This document shows, one piece after another, positions 22,679-32,153 of a stretch of DNA of 64,000 nt. Origin of the DNA: Aphelidium insulamus (Eukaryota > Aphelidiomycota > Aphelidea > Aphelidiaceae); the NCBI GenBank assembly GCA_036784855.1, contig JAZDSV010000032.1:118183-182182 (forward strand), in the 5' to 3' direction. Made by a program: the position numbers and the translations under genes. The notes beneath the pieces were generated by a model, which was given only the letters and a program-made list of their open reading frames with translations, was not told the origin of the DNA and ran no database searches. The stretch's first letter is position 1. Every line of letters starts with the position of its first letter.

Positions 22679-22760
22679 GTCGCTTTGGCGGAGTGGTTAA
22701 CGCGATGCCCTGCTAAGGCATTTCCCTCTGGGAGCGCAGGTTCGAATCCTGCAGGCGACG
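22679..22760 (+). tRNA. tRNA-Ser (anticodon GCU)
   Basis: An 82-nt type II tRNA with a variable arm. The acceptor stem pairs GTCGCTT with AGGCGAC (one G-T), the anticodon loop holds GCT after CCCT, and internal promoters are clear: A box near GCGGAGTGGTTAA and B box GGTTCGAATCC. No intron. It reads AGC/AGU codons. The CCA end is not encoded, as normal for nuclear genes. Confidence 0.95.
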
Positions 22761-22762
22761 TC

Positions 22763-22767
22763 TTTTT
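22763..22767 (+). terminator. RNA polymerase III T-run terminator of the tRNA gene
   Basis: Five consecutive T residues begin 3 nt after the discriminator base of tRNA-Ser, the standard Pol III stop. Confidence 0.85.
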
Positions 22768-23139
22768 GCTTTCAGTTTAGCCGTAAGTTTAGCCGTTGCT
22801 TTACAGTTATTTTGTTCCTTCGGCATAGGCAATCATAGACAGTCATAGAATCTATGTATCTCATAGCACATTCATTATCTCTGTGTACGACAACACGAAA
22901 CGTTGTGAGAAGTTACATTTGTAAGCGCATACAGTCCAAAGATTGTCACCTCCAGCATGCGTTGATGCACCGCGAAGTAAAGGTTGACGGAAAAGAAACT
23001 AGTAAGAGTTAAATCGCAGTCACAAGAGAGCCACACTGCACATTCACAATCGACGCGTATGTAGTATGGCACAAGTAAATTAGCAGTACATAATTCACGA
23101 CTTGATACAAGTGACCCAACACACAGTGATTCAATCACC
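22768..23139. other. Intergenic region, about 370 bp
   Basis: Spacer between the tRNA and the complex I B15-like gene. Besides the presumed promoter of the latter I see no gene, repeat or structured element. Confidence 0.6.
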
Positions 23140-23516
23140 ATGCCGCACCACACATTCAACCACCCGTACAACACAAAGTACAAGAAGGACCCCGCCATCG
23201 AGCGGTGGGTGTACCAGCGCTACTATGGACAGTTTGGCCAGTTCAAGGTGAACGCGCGGGCGGTCAAGTGGCTGGTGCTGCTGTACGGCGTCGCCCCGGC
23301 CTACCTCTACTACGTCAACGAGAAGGGCGTGGTACGGCGGTTTGCCCCTACACGTGTGTTGTCCATCCGCCGTGTCTGCTCGTCTGCTACTCACTTGCTA
23401 TCTTCCTGCTTGCTGTATCTCTCATGACTGCCAACTCACGGTGCAACGCGCTGCAGGAGTGGGCCGATCAGTTCCGCACGGAGAATATCAACTTTATACG
23501 GATGGGCCGCAACTAG
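23140..23516 (+). CDS. NDUFB4: Complex I accessory subunit, NDUFB4/B15-like
   Basis: Exons 23140-23331 and 23457-23516, joined across a 125-nt GT-AG intron, give 83 residues. Pattern: short polar N-terminus (HHTFNHPYNTKYKKDPAIER), one membrane segment (VKWLVLLYGVAPAYLYYV), and a short tail ending FIRMGRN. Size, the DPAIER element before a single TM helix and the context of other complex I genes fit fungal B15/NDUFB4 subunits of the inner mitochondrial membrane. The homology is short, so another small single-pass respiratory subunit is possible. Confidence 0.65.
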
Positions 23517-23668
23517 ACCGAGGTGGGGGTCGCGGTGGTGCGCCCAGGCTCTTGTGCCCGGCACCGTGGCAGCATGAGTAGAACACCGTGGTCTCAGTGT
23601 GTTAGTTCTACATATGATGCTCAAGTAATTATCAAAATTATTTCTATTGAAGTGGTCAATTCCTTCAA

Positions 23669-24949
23669 CTACGCAGCCGCAGCAATATAATCGGCATCTC
23701 CCAGGCGGAATTCGTTAAATACGGCCCGGCTGCTGCCGTCGGTGGGGTCATGGCGCTTCTCGCGGTACTCCAGAGAGCGCAAACGCTTTTCGCGCGCATT
23801 GTTGCTATCGGCCAGCGTTACCACGGGAGCCAAGGCGGCGTCGGCGTTGGCAGCGGCTGCGACTAACGTGGTAGCGATGCGTGCATCTGTTATCCCCGAC
23901 GCTACCGCCTTGCCAGCAGTCGTCACTGGCGCACTGATTCCCTTGACGGGGACAGCGGCCATGCCCGCCATCGCTGCTGCTTGTCCGACAGTGTTTGCAA
24001 TGCCCTTCCTCGATGTGTTCTCCACGACTTCATGCGCCATACCTTGCACGGATTGCACGGGATGGCGCAATGCTTTCGCGGCACCGCTGAGGCAATTGGG
24101 TAGGTTTGCCGCGCACTTGAATGGAGCGACAACTGTGCGCGTAACAACCTCGACGCCGCCCTCGATGGCGTTGTTGAGCGGCTTGCGCCGGTTCAGATAT
24201 CCCTCGGCCTCGTAGTCCTTATTCAGATCGGCGATATTGTAAATATTGGCGCCTACTTTGAGTGCGTGCTTCTTCCGCTGCTTTTGTCCCTCCTTGTCAT
24301 CCGGGGCAAACCTGGTCATATCAGATTCGTCGTAGGCAACGCCATCGACATCAGCGACAAGCTCTCCATTCTCGTTGTTCTGCTTAATCCTTTTCACCAC
24401 TTCGTCCGAGTAGAAGTCGGCCGTGTCATCGCCGAGACCCATCGAGCCGGGAAGCGATTCAATTTCGTCATGCTTTCTCTTCCGGCCGCTTAGACGGCCA
24501 TCGTCATCGATCTGGTCCAGCTGCGCAGAGCCTGGCACCGGGAAGAACCCAAAATCATCCTTGCGCGCAATTCTTTTCGCCTTCCTGCGCAGCCCCATTG
24601 ACGCAGGATCAATAAAGCTGTCAAACTCGTCAGTTTTTCTCATTCGTCCAAAAAAACGCGAATCGTCTTCTCCATCAATGAGGCCGGCTTGTGCAGATGC
24701 AGGTGCCGCGTAGAACCCGAATTCGTCGTTTGCAGAACGAGCACTACGCTCCGTTTGCTGCGCTTTCAGGCTATTACCTGCGTATTCTGGGCCATCGTAA
24801 TGTGCCCCATTTGTGGCGTCTGCTCCGTAGTACGCTGTGCCACCACCATACCGCGGTGGCGCTCTGCCCTTCACCGCCTCGAATGAGCATAGCAGCACTA
24901 GGAGCGCTGCACCCACGGCGCCATGCATCGATAAATTTGGTGGCCGCAT
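23669..24949 (-). CDS. Secreted protein A with internal repeats and dibasic sites
   Basis: An intronless 426-residue protein with signal peptide MRPPNLSMHGAVGAALLVLL...VKG. Residues 75-120 and 131-172 are two copies of one module (D-D/E-FGF-F/Y-x-x-P-x-SAQ ... GRxRKxDE ... SMGL) separated by RRKAKRIARK; basic pairs (KR, RK, RKRK, KRIK) recur along the first 230 residues as in precursors cut by kexin (Kex2). The second half is a domain shared with the neighbouring gene: YEAEGYLN, two Cys (KCAANLPNC), HPVQSV and an Ala/Gly-rich helical tail. Function unknown; a Kex2-processed secreted proprotein is the best working idea. Confidence 0.75.
   Translation of the reverse strand: MRPPNLSMHGAVGAALLVLLCSFEAVKGRAPPRYGGGTAYYGADATNGAHYDGPEYAGNSLKAQQTERSARSANDEFGFYAAPASAQAGLIDGEDDSRFFGRMRKTDEFDSFIDPASMGLRRKAKRIARKDDFGFFPVPGSAQLDQIDDDGRLSGRKRKHDEIESLPGSMGLGDDTADFYSDEVVKRIKQNNENGELVADVDGVAYDESDMTRFAPDDKEGQKQRKKHALKVGANIYNIADLNKDYEAEGYLNRRKPLNNAIEGGVEVVTRTVVAPFKCAANLPNCLSGAAKALRHPVQSVQGMAHEVVENTSRKGIANTVGQAAAMAGMAAVPVKGISAPVTTAGKAVASGITDARIATTLVAAAANADAALAPVVTLADSNNAREKRLRSLEYREKRHDPTDGSSRAVFNEFRLGDADYIAAAA
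24434..24727 (-). repeat. Two tandem protein-level repeats within secreted protein A
   Basis: Copy 1 is at 24727-24590 and copy 2 at 24559-24434. Shared core: DEFGFY/DDFGFF, then P-A/G-SAQ, ID, GR-x-RK, DE and SMGL. They are separated by ten residues rich in Arg/Lys. Confidence 0.75.
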
Positions 24950-25300
24950 TTTGCGCAGCGCGAAAATGGAAGAAGGCAGAAAATCTGGCGTCGCGTGGAA
25001 ATCGCTGCGTGCGCCGCTGTGATTGGTCGATTCCAGGCTGCAGGCGATCTGATGAATCCTGCCTAATCAGCTACACAATGCTGCACTGCTTGCCGTGATC
25101 TCTGTTGAATGTCGTGCTATTGTGTATTTGCTGAGAATGAAGGTAAGACGTATTAAATCTAGGAATAATTCGCAATATGATATCGTTTTGCTATCATCTT
25201 CAGTAGCCTCTGTCTACAGCCGATTGTATCAGTATTCAAAAAGGGCCATAAATTCTTCAAATCATCTTTAATGTGCTCTCAACTTCAATCTCAGTATCGC
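24950..25300. promoter_or_regulatory. Intergenic region with CCAAT-box promoter of secreted protein A
   Basis: A 351-bp spacer between the two tandem secreted-protein genes. A CCAAT box (ATTGG on the + strand at 25022-25026) lies 73 bp upstream of the ATG of protein A, nearly the same place as in the paralogue. Nothing else recognised. Confidence 0.5.
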
Positions 25301-26278
25301 TCAGTCAGATTCCTCGGACGCATCACTCAACCTCAGATCTATGACGCTGCTGCCAAATCTTGGGCCGTCCAAGTTTCCGTTTCCCATCGGCAACTTTTGA
25401 TGATCCGCGTCCTTGGCAGTTTTTCCGGAATCGGCGGCAGTGGCCGTAGGAGTTATTACGTTTTCGGCGACTTCAGACGATGTGACAACGACATCCATGG
25501 AGGTAGATTCGCCGACAATGGCGCCAACAGTGGCTATCGGCTTGGTCACCAGTCCGGCAGGCAGCGCTGCAGCACCTTCTGTAGGCGCAACAACCATAGC
25601 ACCCGCAGCAGCTGCGCCGCCCAGCGTGTACGCCAAACCCTGTCGCGCGGTGGTTATCTGGATCTGTTTCTCTACTGCTTTGACAGTTTTAATTGGATGC
25701 ACCACAACCTCGCCAGCGCCTTCAACGCACTCCTCCGGGTGCCTGACACAGTCCACCAGACCAGAGAGGGAGCGTTCCACAAAGGCGCCTCCACCGCGCA
25801 AGCCATTATATACCGGATTGCGCAGGTTTAAGTATCCATCAGCTTCATATTTCTCATTGTCATTGGCCTGGGTGTAAGCAGTGACGGTCACATGCGGCAC
25901 GCGTTTTTGCCGCTTCTTCTCCCTCGAGTCATCTGGTGCGTTGACTGCCAGGCTATCGGCATCGCTAGCTGTGCGTTTCTTGCCCTGTTTCTGAAAGGCG
26001 GCTATCTTGTCCAGATCGTCTTGACTGTAAAATGCAGCGGGATCATTCGGTTGTGACATGGGCGCCGGCCTGAAACCCGTAATCTGCTGTTCCATCTGCT
26101 GCGAACCTGCAACTTTTTTACCACGCATATCGGCATAATATTCGCCGCCGTGCGCATATTGAGATGCAACCCTCTGTGCGACCTCCATGCGAGGTGCAGC
26201 ATGAGAATGGCAGCACAGCAGCACGAGCAGGGCACTGAGACGGACTACAGCACAGCGCGACGACCCCAGTGGACGCAT
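25301..26278 (-). CDS. Secreted protein B, paralogue of protein A
   Basis: Intronless, 325 residues from MRPLGSSRCAVVRLSALLVLL (signal peptide ending near HSHA-AP). Its C-terminal half aligns with protein A: YEADGYLNLRNPVYNGL versus YEAEGYLNRRKPLNNAI, two Cys (DCVRHPEEC) before a VVHPIKTV segment, then TTARQGLAYTLGGAAAAGA. The N-terminal half has dibasic sites (KKR, REKKRQKR) but not the duplicated module of A. An ATG farther upstream would add an unlikely N-terminus, so the MRPL start was chosen. No known family recognised. Confidence 0.75.
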   Translation of the reverse strand: MRPLGSSRCAVVRLSALLVLLCCHSHAAPRMEVAQRVASQYAHGGEYYADMRGKKVAGSQQMEQQITGFRPAPMSQPNDPAAFYSQDDLDKIAAFQKQGKKRTASDADSLAVNAPDDSREKKRQKRVPHVTVTAYTQANDNEKYEADGYLNLRNPVYNGLRGGGAFVERSLSGLVDCVRHPEECVEGAGEVVVHPIKTVKAVEKQIQITTARQGLAYTLGGAAAAGAMVVAPTEGAAALPAGLVTKPIATVGAIVGESTSMDVVVTSSEVAENVITPTATAADSGKTAKDADHQKLPMGNGNLDGPRFGSSVIDLRLSDASEESD

Positions 26279-26595
26279 ATTCACGACGAAAGCTGAAAGC
26301 TGAAAAGAAGTGAAAAGTTGGCCCGACATGAAAATCACGAATCAGCATCGCCGGTTGTGATTGGTTGATGGCGCGCCATATCTGAGCTGCAGCTAGCAGC
26401 CCGCAACTGCTTGTGAATTGCAATACTTCATATATATATATATATATACCTATTATATTTTATACCTATTATGTACAATAACTGGTGTATAACGTAATGG
26501 TTAAGCTATGATTTGCCGCCTGTTGTATGTCATGTAGAGTCAACATTTTGCATAAGAGAACAATGGAACGCTATATTTGAAGGAACACTTTATCC
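26279..26595. promoter_or_regulatory. Bidirectional promoter region, secreted B / aminotransferase
   Basis: A 317-bp head-to-head spacer. A CCAAT box (ATTGG at 26360-26364) sits 82 bp upstream of protein B. A TA microsatellite occupies about 26429-26448. No other gene seen. Confidence 0.55.
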
Positions 26596-26966
26596 ATGGC
26601 GATGCTATCGGATCGGGCCGCGGGCTGGTTGCGACATGAGTACGGCCTGATGGAGGGTCTGAGGCGCGTCATGGCTAATCCGTTTGACTGGGACACGCGT
26701 CGTGACGGCTGCATCAATCTGGGCGTGGCGGAGAATGAGCTCATGTTTGAACAAGTTGCCGCAAAGGTGCTTTACATATATGCACTTGACTCGTGTTGCT
26801 CCCTGACACAGCCATGTGTACCTAGTGGAATCAAGTGATGGGTGCAGAGAGCGGTGCCAATGCCGTCGTGGTGCCACGGCGTGCCGACTTTCGCTACGGA
26901 GATTTCACCGGCGTCCAAGATTTCAAGCTCTCCCTGACTGCCTTTCTCAACCGGTAATACTAATAT

Positions 26967-27007
<41 letters not shown>

Positions 27008-28299
27008 TGTATGTATGTATATTGTATGTACGTATTATGTGGTGTTGAATTATTGACAGACGGTGTAGGCGACTGAAAGTACCTCTGCCCTATGCAGTCG
27101 TGCCTGAAGACTGTGCCATATTTAATGGGTGTGGTTCGGCTGTTGAGTCGTTGTTCCACGTGCTGTGCGATCCCGGCGACATTGTGCTGATTCCATCGCC
27201 GTACTATGGCGGCTTTGACATGGACTTGGAACGGCGTGCTGGCGTGCGCATCGTGCCGATCCCTCTACACAGCTCCGATGGCTATGCACTGACGGTAGAA
27301 CATTGTAGTACAGCCCTCAGTGCCGCACGAAGCACAGGAAGCCGCGTTCGTGCATTGCTGGCAGTGAACCCTGTCAACCCGCTTGGTATATCGTATCCTG
27401 CCGCCACCGTGCTGATGCTGGCCCAGTTTTGTGCCGACAATGAATTGCATCTGGTGATGGACGAGATTTACGCCTTCTCCGTTTTCGATCGACAGGTCGC
27501 TCCGTCGGGCCAGTTTGACAGCGTGCTGTCCATCATGGACCGAGTGCCGAATCCGCAGTCGGTGCACTGGCTGTGGAGTTTCAGCAAAGACTTTTGTATG
27601 AATGGGTTCCGTGCCGGCATCTTGGTTAGCAAGAACAATCAAGTCATGCAGGCAGTGAACCAGATTTCCTACTTCACCGGCACTCCCATGATTGTCCAGC
27701 GCTTCCTTGGCAAGATGCTTCATGGTCAGTCGTCACTGTTTTTGATTTTGATTAATATTCGGGCAGATGACGGGGATGCTGCCGTCAAGCAGTGGTGCGA
27801 TGGCTTTATCGCCACCAATGAAGAGCGACTTCTCCATGCTCGGAATGTTGTCTTGAAACGCATTGAGGATTTCAACATACAATACTGCTCAGATGCTGGG
27901 CCGGGCATTGATGCCGGTTCGGTGCTGCACAGCGCTGACCTCGGGCAAGAAGTATTTGTGCAACGCCAATCGTTCCCAATTCGAGTATTGCCGGCCACTG
28001 CTGGCTTCTTTGTTTGGGCCGATTTTTCGCACTTTATCGGTGGCGACAATATGGATGCAACAGAGCCACTTGCCACTTCCGACGAGCAATTATCGCTACT
28101 GAAGCAACGGGAGCGCGACGTGTTCATCAACTTTATCGAGGACGGCAAGGTGTATGTGGCGCCGGGTGCAATGGCATTTCACTCGGAGGAACCGGGATTT
28201 TTCCGCATCATATTCGCCCACCCAGATCACGTGCTGGAACTTGCGATGGACAGAATATTTGCTGTGCTCAGGGCCACTAAAGCCTCGTTGCCAAAGTGA
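26596..28299 (+). CDS. Class I/II PLP aminotransferase, ACC-synthase-like
   Basis: Cytosolic PLP enzyme related to 1-aminocyclopropane-1-carboxylate synthases and their animal/fungal homologues; many of the latter lack ACC synthase activity. Exons 26596-26766, 26850-26953, 27069-27724 and 27767-28299. Motifs: NLGVAENELMF, RYGDFTGVQDFKLSL, CGSAVESL, PSPYYGGFDMDLERR, NPVNPLG, VMDEIYAFSVF and SFSKDFCMNGFRAG with the Schiff-base Lys. The last intron is 42 nt and stop-free, so retention would add 14 residues. The 115-nt second intron contains a TA repeat. Substrate cannot be predicted. Confidence 0.88.
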
Positions 28300-28355
28300 C
28301 AATTGTAATCTATACCATACACAAAACATATACAAAACATGCTTCTATGCAATTG

Positions 28356-30401
28356 CTATTCGTTCCATGTCATCGTAATGCAGTGAGTCGACGTGAGAAT
28401 GGCCGTAATTCCGCCAGACAGCTGTGCCATTCCCCGCACAGAGACATCATCTTCCACGCCCAGCACTTGCTGCAGAGACACTATTGCATGTTCACCGCGC
28501 ACTTGCGACCAGGCACCAAGATGCTTGTAGGTGTACACTGTGTTTTGATGGTCGACAATGCAGGCAAAGTCACTTTTCATATCTTCCACTCCGGCTGATG
28601 TGGCAAACGAGACGAGTTTTTTGTTGGTCTTGGATGCCTGGATGAAACCCAGAGCGGGAAATGTATCAACATGCCGCGGCTGCAGACCATCCTTTGCGGT
28701 AAACATAGAGGCGTCAGCAACCAACATGTCGACATCGTACTGCAGTCCCAGCAAGCAGCGATCGCCGCTACATACATTGCCCAGATAGGAGCAGCCAGCG
28801 ATACGGCGAGTTTCCGCCATGGCGTCAGCAGTGCTACCGTCAAGTGGTATTGTCTGCATAATGATGGCTGCCCGCTCCAAATCGCAATCATCTTCCTCGG
28901 CCATCACTGCTGCCGCAGCAGTCATTGGAATACTGCTACTGGCAGACGTAGCGTCGGGGCAGGCGGAGCGTTGCGATGCTGCTGATGGCATATCGCCGAG
29001 CCACTCCTCCGACTCTTGTTGTTCTCGTAGTTTGTTTTGCTGCTCGGCGATTTGCTGCATTGTCAGTCCGGCGGTGCTTCGAGGCGGCGTTGTGAGCGCC
29101 GGTTGAGCAGTGTACTTTTCCAGGCTCTCCTTGATAGAAGCGGCTGCGGAAGCGTCCAACGTCTCGGGAACATTCAATCTGTCATCCAACAGGCCAGGCT
29201 CACTAGATCGCAGAAGATACGGCCATCGTGTGCCGTGATGCAACTTTTCCAGATGAAGCGTCAATACGGACATTGCACAATCATCCGACTCAATTGTCCA
29301 GAAGGAAGAGTCGGCACATATTTCTCCGTGCAACGGGTGGTCAAAGAAGAAACGCAGACGCGATTCGGCGTCCGCCAAGTGCCGGCGATAATCTGACTCG
29401 AGCAGTGTTGCCAGCGACGAATCCGCCGGCAGCGAAAGCTGAACTTTGGCAGTGTGGAACCGGAGCGATGCCCGCTTGGAGGTGAACAGAGCCTTGTCGT
29501 CGACTGTTGGCAGGGAAACGGCCACAGTCAAGTCTTCGGCAGTCTGTCTCCACGAGAGCAGCGGGGTGGTGTTCTCGATAGTTGTCGCCGTTGTTTCCGC
29601 AGCTGACTCTGACACGGCGTCATTAGTTGACTGGAACGGTGTTGGCGATGCAATGAGAAGCGAGGCGGCATCATTGAGTAGGCGACACAGATATGGCAAT
29701 GTCGGACTTGTCTGAGGCGCCGATGACAGCAGTACCGTTTGCATATTGCCACTCGACACACTAACGCTTACCACGTTCACCGTGGCTTTCCTGTCGCGCG
29801 CCGAGTCAAGGCCAGCGCCAAACTTGATGTACGCGATAAAGATCTCGTCTGGCCGGCGAGCATTAGTGGCAGCATCAGCAATGTGCATCACCGCGTTGGG
29901 GTCCATGTTGGCGCACTCTGGAAGTTCCAATGAGTGGACGGTAGCATATCGCGACTCCTGTTCACTCCACTGGAGTAGGTATACGCGTGCAGCCTCGTCC
30001 ATCAGCGCCAAGTAACCGTTGCAGAGCGGCCCTCGCACCGCGCAAATGGACCCCAGGCCGTGACGACTTCCATCCATCGGGGAGTCGGCCGGCCTGAACC
30101 ACACGAGCCGGCACTGCTCCAGTACACCACTTGCATCGCGCTGCATGCAGAATAGCTTGCCGTGCGCGTAAAAGAGCAGGCGGTCCTCGGTGGCGATGAG
30201 TGGATTCCACAGCTGGGTGCGGTACTGCCAATACAAGCTATTCTTCATGCGCTGCTGGTCTGGCGCGGCTACGTGCTGCAATGCCGCCACCGCAATGGAC
30301 GGCAGCGCGGGGCCAGCAGTCACGGCAGGTCCGCACTCTGGGACCGCCAGCCTGTACCCCGGAAAGTCCTTGGGCGCGCGAATGTCGCGTCGCGGCTTCA
30401 T
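28356..30401 (-). CDS. NUDCD1: NudC domain-containing protein 1 (NUDCD1/CML66-like)
   Basis: Intronless, 681 residues. A CS/NudC domain lies centrally (LLSWRQTAEDLTVAVSLP, FTSKRASLRF, DHPLHGEICADSSFWTIE). Flanking regions form beta-rich repeats as in NUDCD1 (LFYAHGKLFCMQRD, GYLALMDEAARVYLLQW; C-terminally CLLGLQYDVDMLVADAS, FACIVDHQNTVYTYKHL). CS domains are Hsp90 co-chaperone modules; NUDCD1 serves beta-propeller-like clients in animals. Start chosen at the ATG at 30401 (MKPRRDIRAPKDFPGY). An intronless gene of this length is unusual in this window. Confidence 0.82.
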   Translation of the reverse strand: MKPRRDIRAPKDFPGYRLAVPECGPAVTAGPALPSIAVAALQHVAAPDQQRMKNSLYWQYRTQLWNPLIATEDRLLFYAHGKLFCMQRDASGVLEQCRLVWFRPADSPMDGSRHGLGSICAVRGPLCNGYLALMDEAARVYLLQWSEQESRYATVHSLELPECANMDPNAVMHIADAATNARRPDEIFIAYIKFGAGLDSARDRKATVNVVSVSVSSGNMQTVLLSSAPQTSPTLPYLCRLLNDAASLLIASPTPFQSTNDAVSESAAETTATTIENTTPLLSWRQTAEDLTVAVSLPTVDDKALFTSKRASLRFHTAKVQLSLPADSSLATLLESDYRRHLADAESRLRFFFDHPLHGEICADSSFWTIESDDCAMSVLTLHLEKLHHGTRWPYLLRSSEPGLLDDRLNVPETLDASAAASIKESLEKYTAQPALTTPPRSTAGLTMQQIAEQQNKLREQQESEEWLGDMPSAASQRSACPDATSASSSIPMTAAAAVMAEEDDCDLERAAIIMQTIPLDGSTADAMAETRRIAGCSYLGNVCSGDRCLLGLQYDVDMLVADASMFTAKDGLQPRHVDTFPALGFIQASKTNKKLVSFATSAGVEDMKSDFACIVDHQNTVYTYKHLGAWSQVRGEHAIVSLQQVLGVEDDVSVRGMAQLSGGITAILTSTHCITMTWNE

Positions 30402-30725
30402 CAATGTGCACTGTTAATGCAAGACAAGACAAGTAACAGCAAACATAGGCAGCAATTCATATTATTATAATTTGCAATAATATCCAGCAGGCCGAAAAAA
30501 CAATTAAACATACATACGGACGTGTAAGAATACAGCTTCTGCACTACACAGCCCTGCCAAAACAGTGATTTAAGTCTAGAACTATTCAAGGCACTTTGTA
30601 GTACTATCAAAGTAATACAATCTTAATATACAGTATGTTGAGTAGGACAAGTATATTACGTTGCATGCAATGAACACAACTCCATAATTTATTTAACGAT
30701 AGCCATGCTAGACTGACTGATGCAA
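30402..30725. other. Intergenic region, 324 bp
   Basis: Promoter of NUDCD1 and 3' flank of SHO1. No RNA gene or repeat detected. Confidence 0.6.
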
Positions 30726-31791
30726 TTAGTTGACAATCTGCAGATAGTTGCTGGGCGCAATTCCCAGCTGGCCATTCTTTTGCTTCGACACCTGCCACCA
30801 TTTGCCCTGGTTGTCGATAACGTCAAACATGTCGCCCTTCTCGAATGAAATCTCATTCGCGTCCTCCGGGTTGGCTACGGGAGGTAGGTGTTAATGTTAA
30901 GTACTTATTGTAATTATTTCCAGGCACTCTGTGAACTTACCGACATAATTGTAGAGTGCCGTGGCCTTGAGGCCCGTGTTGGTGCTTATTGTCGATATGA
31001 CCGAGGCGGTGGGGTTGGCTGGTTTGGCCGGAGTGGCGCTTGGTGTAGAGGTGGACGTTGCACCGGGGGTGATGTTGGCGGGTTCAACCGAGATCTTGGA
31101 GTAGTCTATCGGTGCAGCTGCTATCGCGCGTAAGACATCAACTATATAGTAGGTTTTCACGAACCGCCGTTAGTGGTTGCAGTGTTTGTCGTGGACCCAT
31201 TCCATCCAGCAGCGACCACACCCGTGGTGGTTTCACCTCCCATTCCCATGGAGCCAACCGTGCGCGAGATTGCCGTGTCTTCTTCAGCTCCCAGCACCAC
31301 GATCCACACCATGAATACCAGTGAGAGCATGATCAAGCCGGCCAGAAATGCCGATGACTTGAATGAAATTGAAGAACCATGGGCTCCACTAGCTTCACCG
31401 GTTATCAATGCCATCGAGTATGCCAACAGACCCACAATCGCAATGCGATAGTTGCGCACAGCATTCATCACCAGGGCCGCCTATGTGCACATTGTTACCA
31501 CAATGCATATGCCACATATGCCACACCACTAACCACGACCATCAGTATGACGGCAAGCGTAAGAAACGTGGTCCACCATCCAGTGGATAGTACAATTCCA
31601 GAATTGGGAATGCCCTTGGAATTCAGGTCCGCCTGAAAGACAATCACACCAATGAATGTGATGAGCCACGCGAACTGCGATAACGGTCAGTAAGTGCAGC
31701 CAGCATGACGACGCATCAGCACGGTACATACCAGCGAGTAGAGAATGGTTATGAGCCAGTACACGTTTCCAGTGACAGGTGATACGTCCAT
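30726..31791 (-). CDS. SHO1: High-osmolarity signalling protein SHO1
   Basis: Plasma-membrane osmosensor/scaffold that recruits Pbs2 to the HOG MAP-kinase pathway through its SH3 domain. Exons 31791-31732, 31674-31534, 31480-31165, 31120-30941 and 30874-30726 give 281 residues. Four TM helices ([74 protein letters not shown]) are followed by a Ser/Thr/Pro linker and a C-terminal SH3 ([34 protein letters not shown]-type core, [11 protein letters not shown]). All introns GT-AG. A GT microsatellite lies just upstream of the ATG. Confidence 0.93.
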
Positions 31792-31796
31792 GACCG

Positions 31797-31830
<34 letters not shown>

Positions 31831-32153
31831 TTGTATAGATGTGCGAGTGGCTGGAGTAAGCGTGCTACTAATACTTAACGAAGCAAAAGAGCAAGAAGTG
31901 AGCTGCAACGTTACGCAAGCTACAACCCGCTCGCTGATTGGCTGGCGAAATATATTGAGCGCTTCTCATTGGTCGCTTCATTTGGCCGCGCTGTTTTAGT
32001 TGCCTTACAAATGTCTTTTGCTTGCTTGCTTTGCAGAGGTTGCTTGCTTGCAATAGAAACACCGTTGACATTAATATGTTCAATTCATTAAGGTATGATA
32101 TATTTCCAGGAATGATGTTCAAATGCAAATAAGTTATGCAAACCAGCCAATGC
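31792..32153. promoter_or_regulatory. SHO1 promoter region with GT microsatellite and CCAAT boxes
   Basis: A 362-bp spacer. A (GT)n tract spans about 31799-31829 on the + strand, in the presumed 5' UTR of SHO1. Two CCAAT boxes (ATTGG at 31937-31941 and 31968-31972) lie 146 and 177 bp upstream of its ATG. Confidence 0.55.
31799..31829. repeat. GT microsatellite upstream of SHO1
   Basis: About fifteen TG/GT units 8 bp upstream of the SHO1 ATG on the transcribed flank. Confidence 0.85.
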
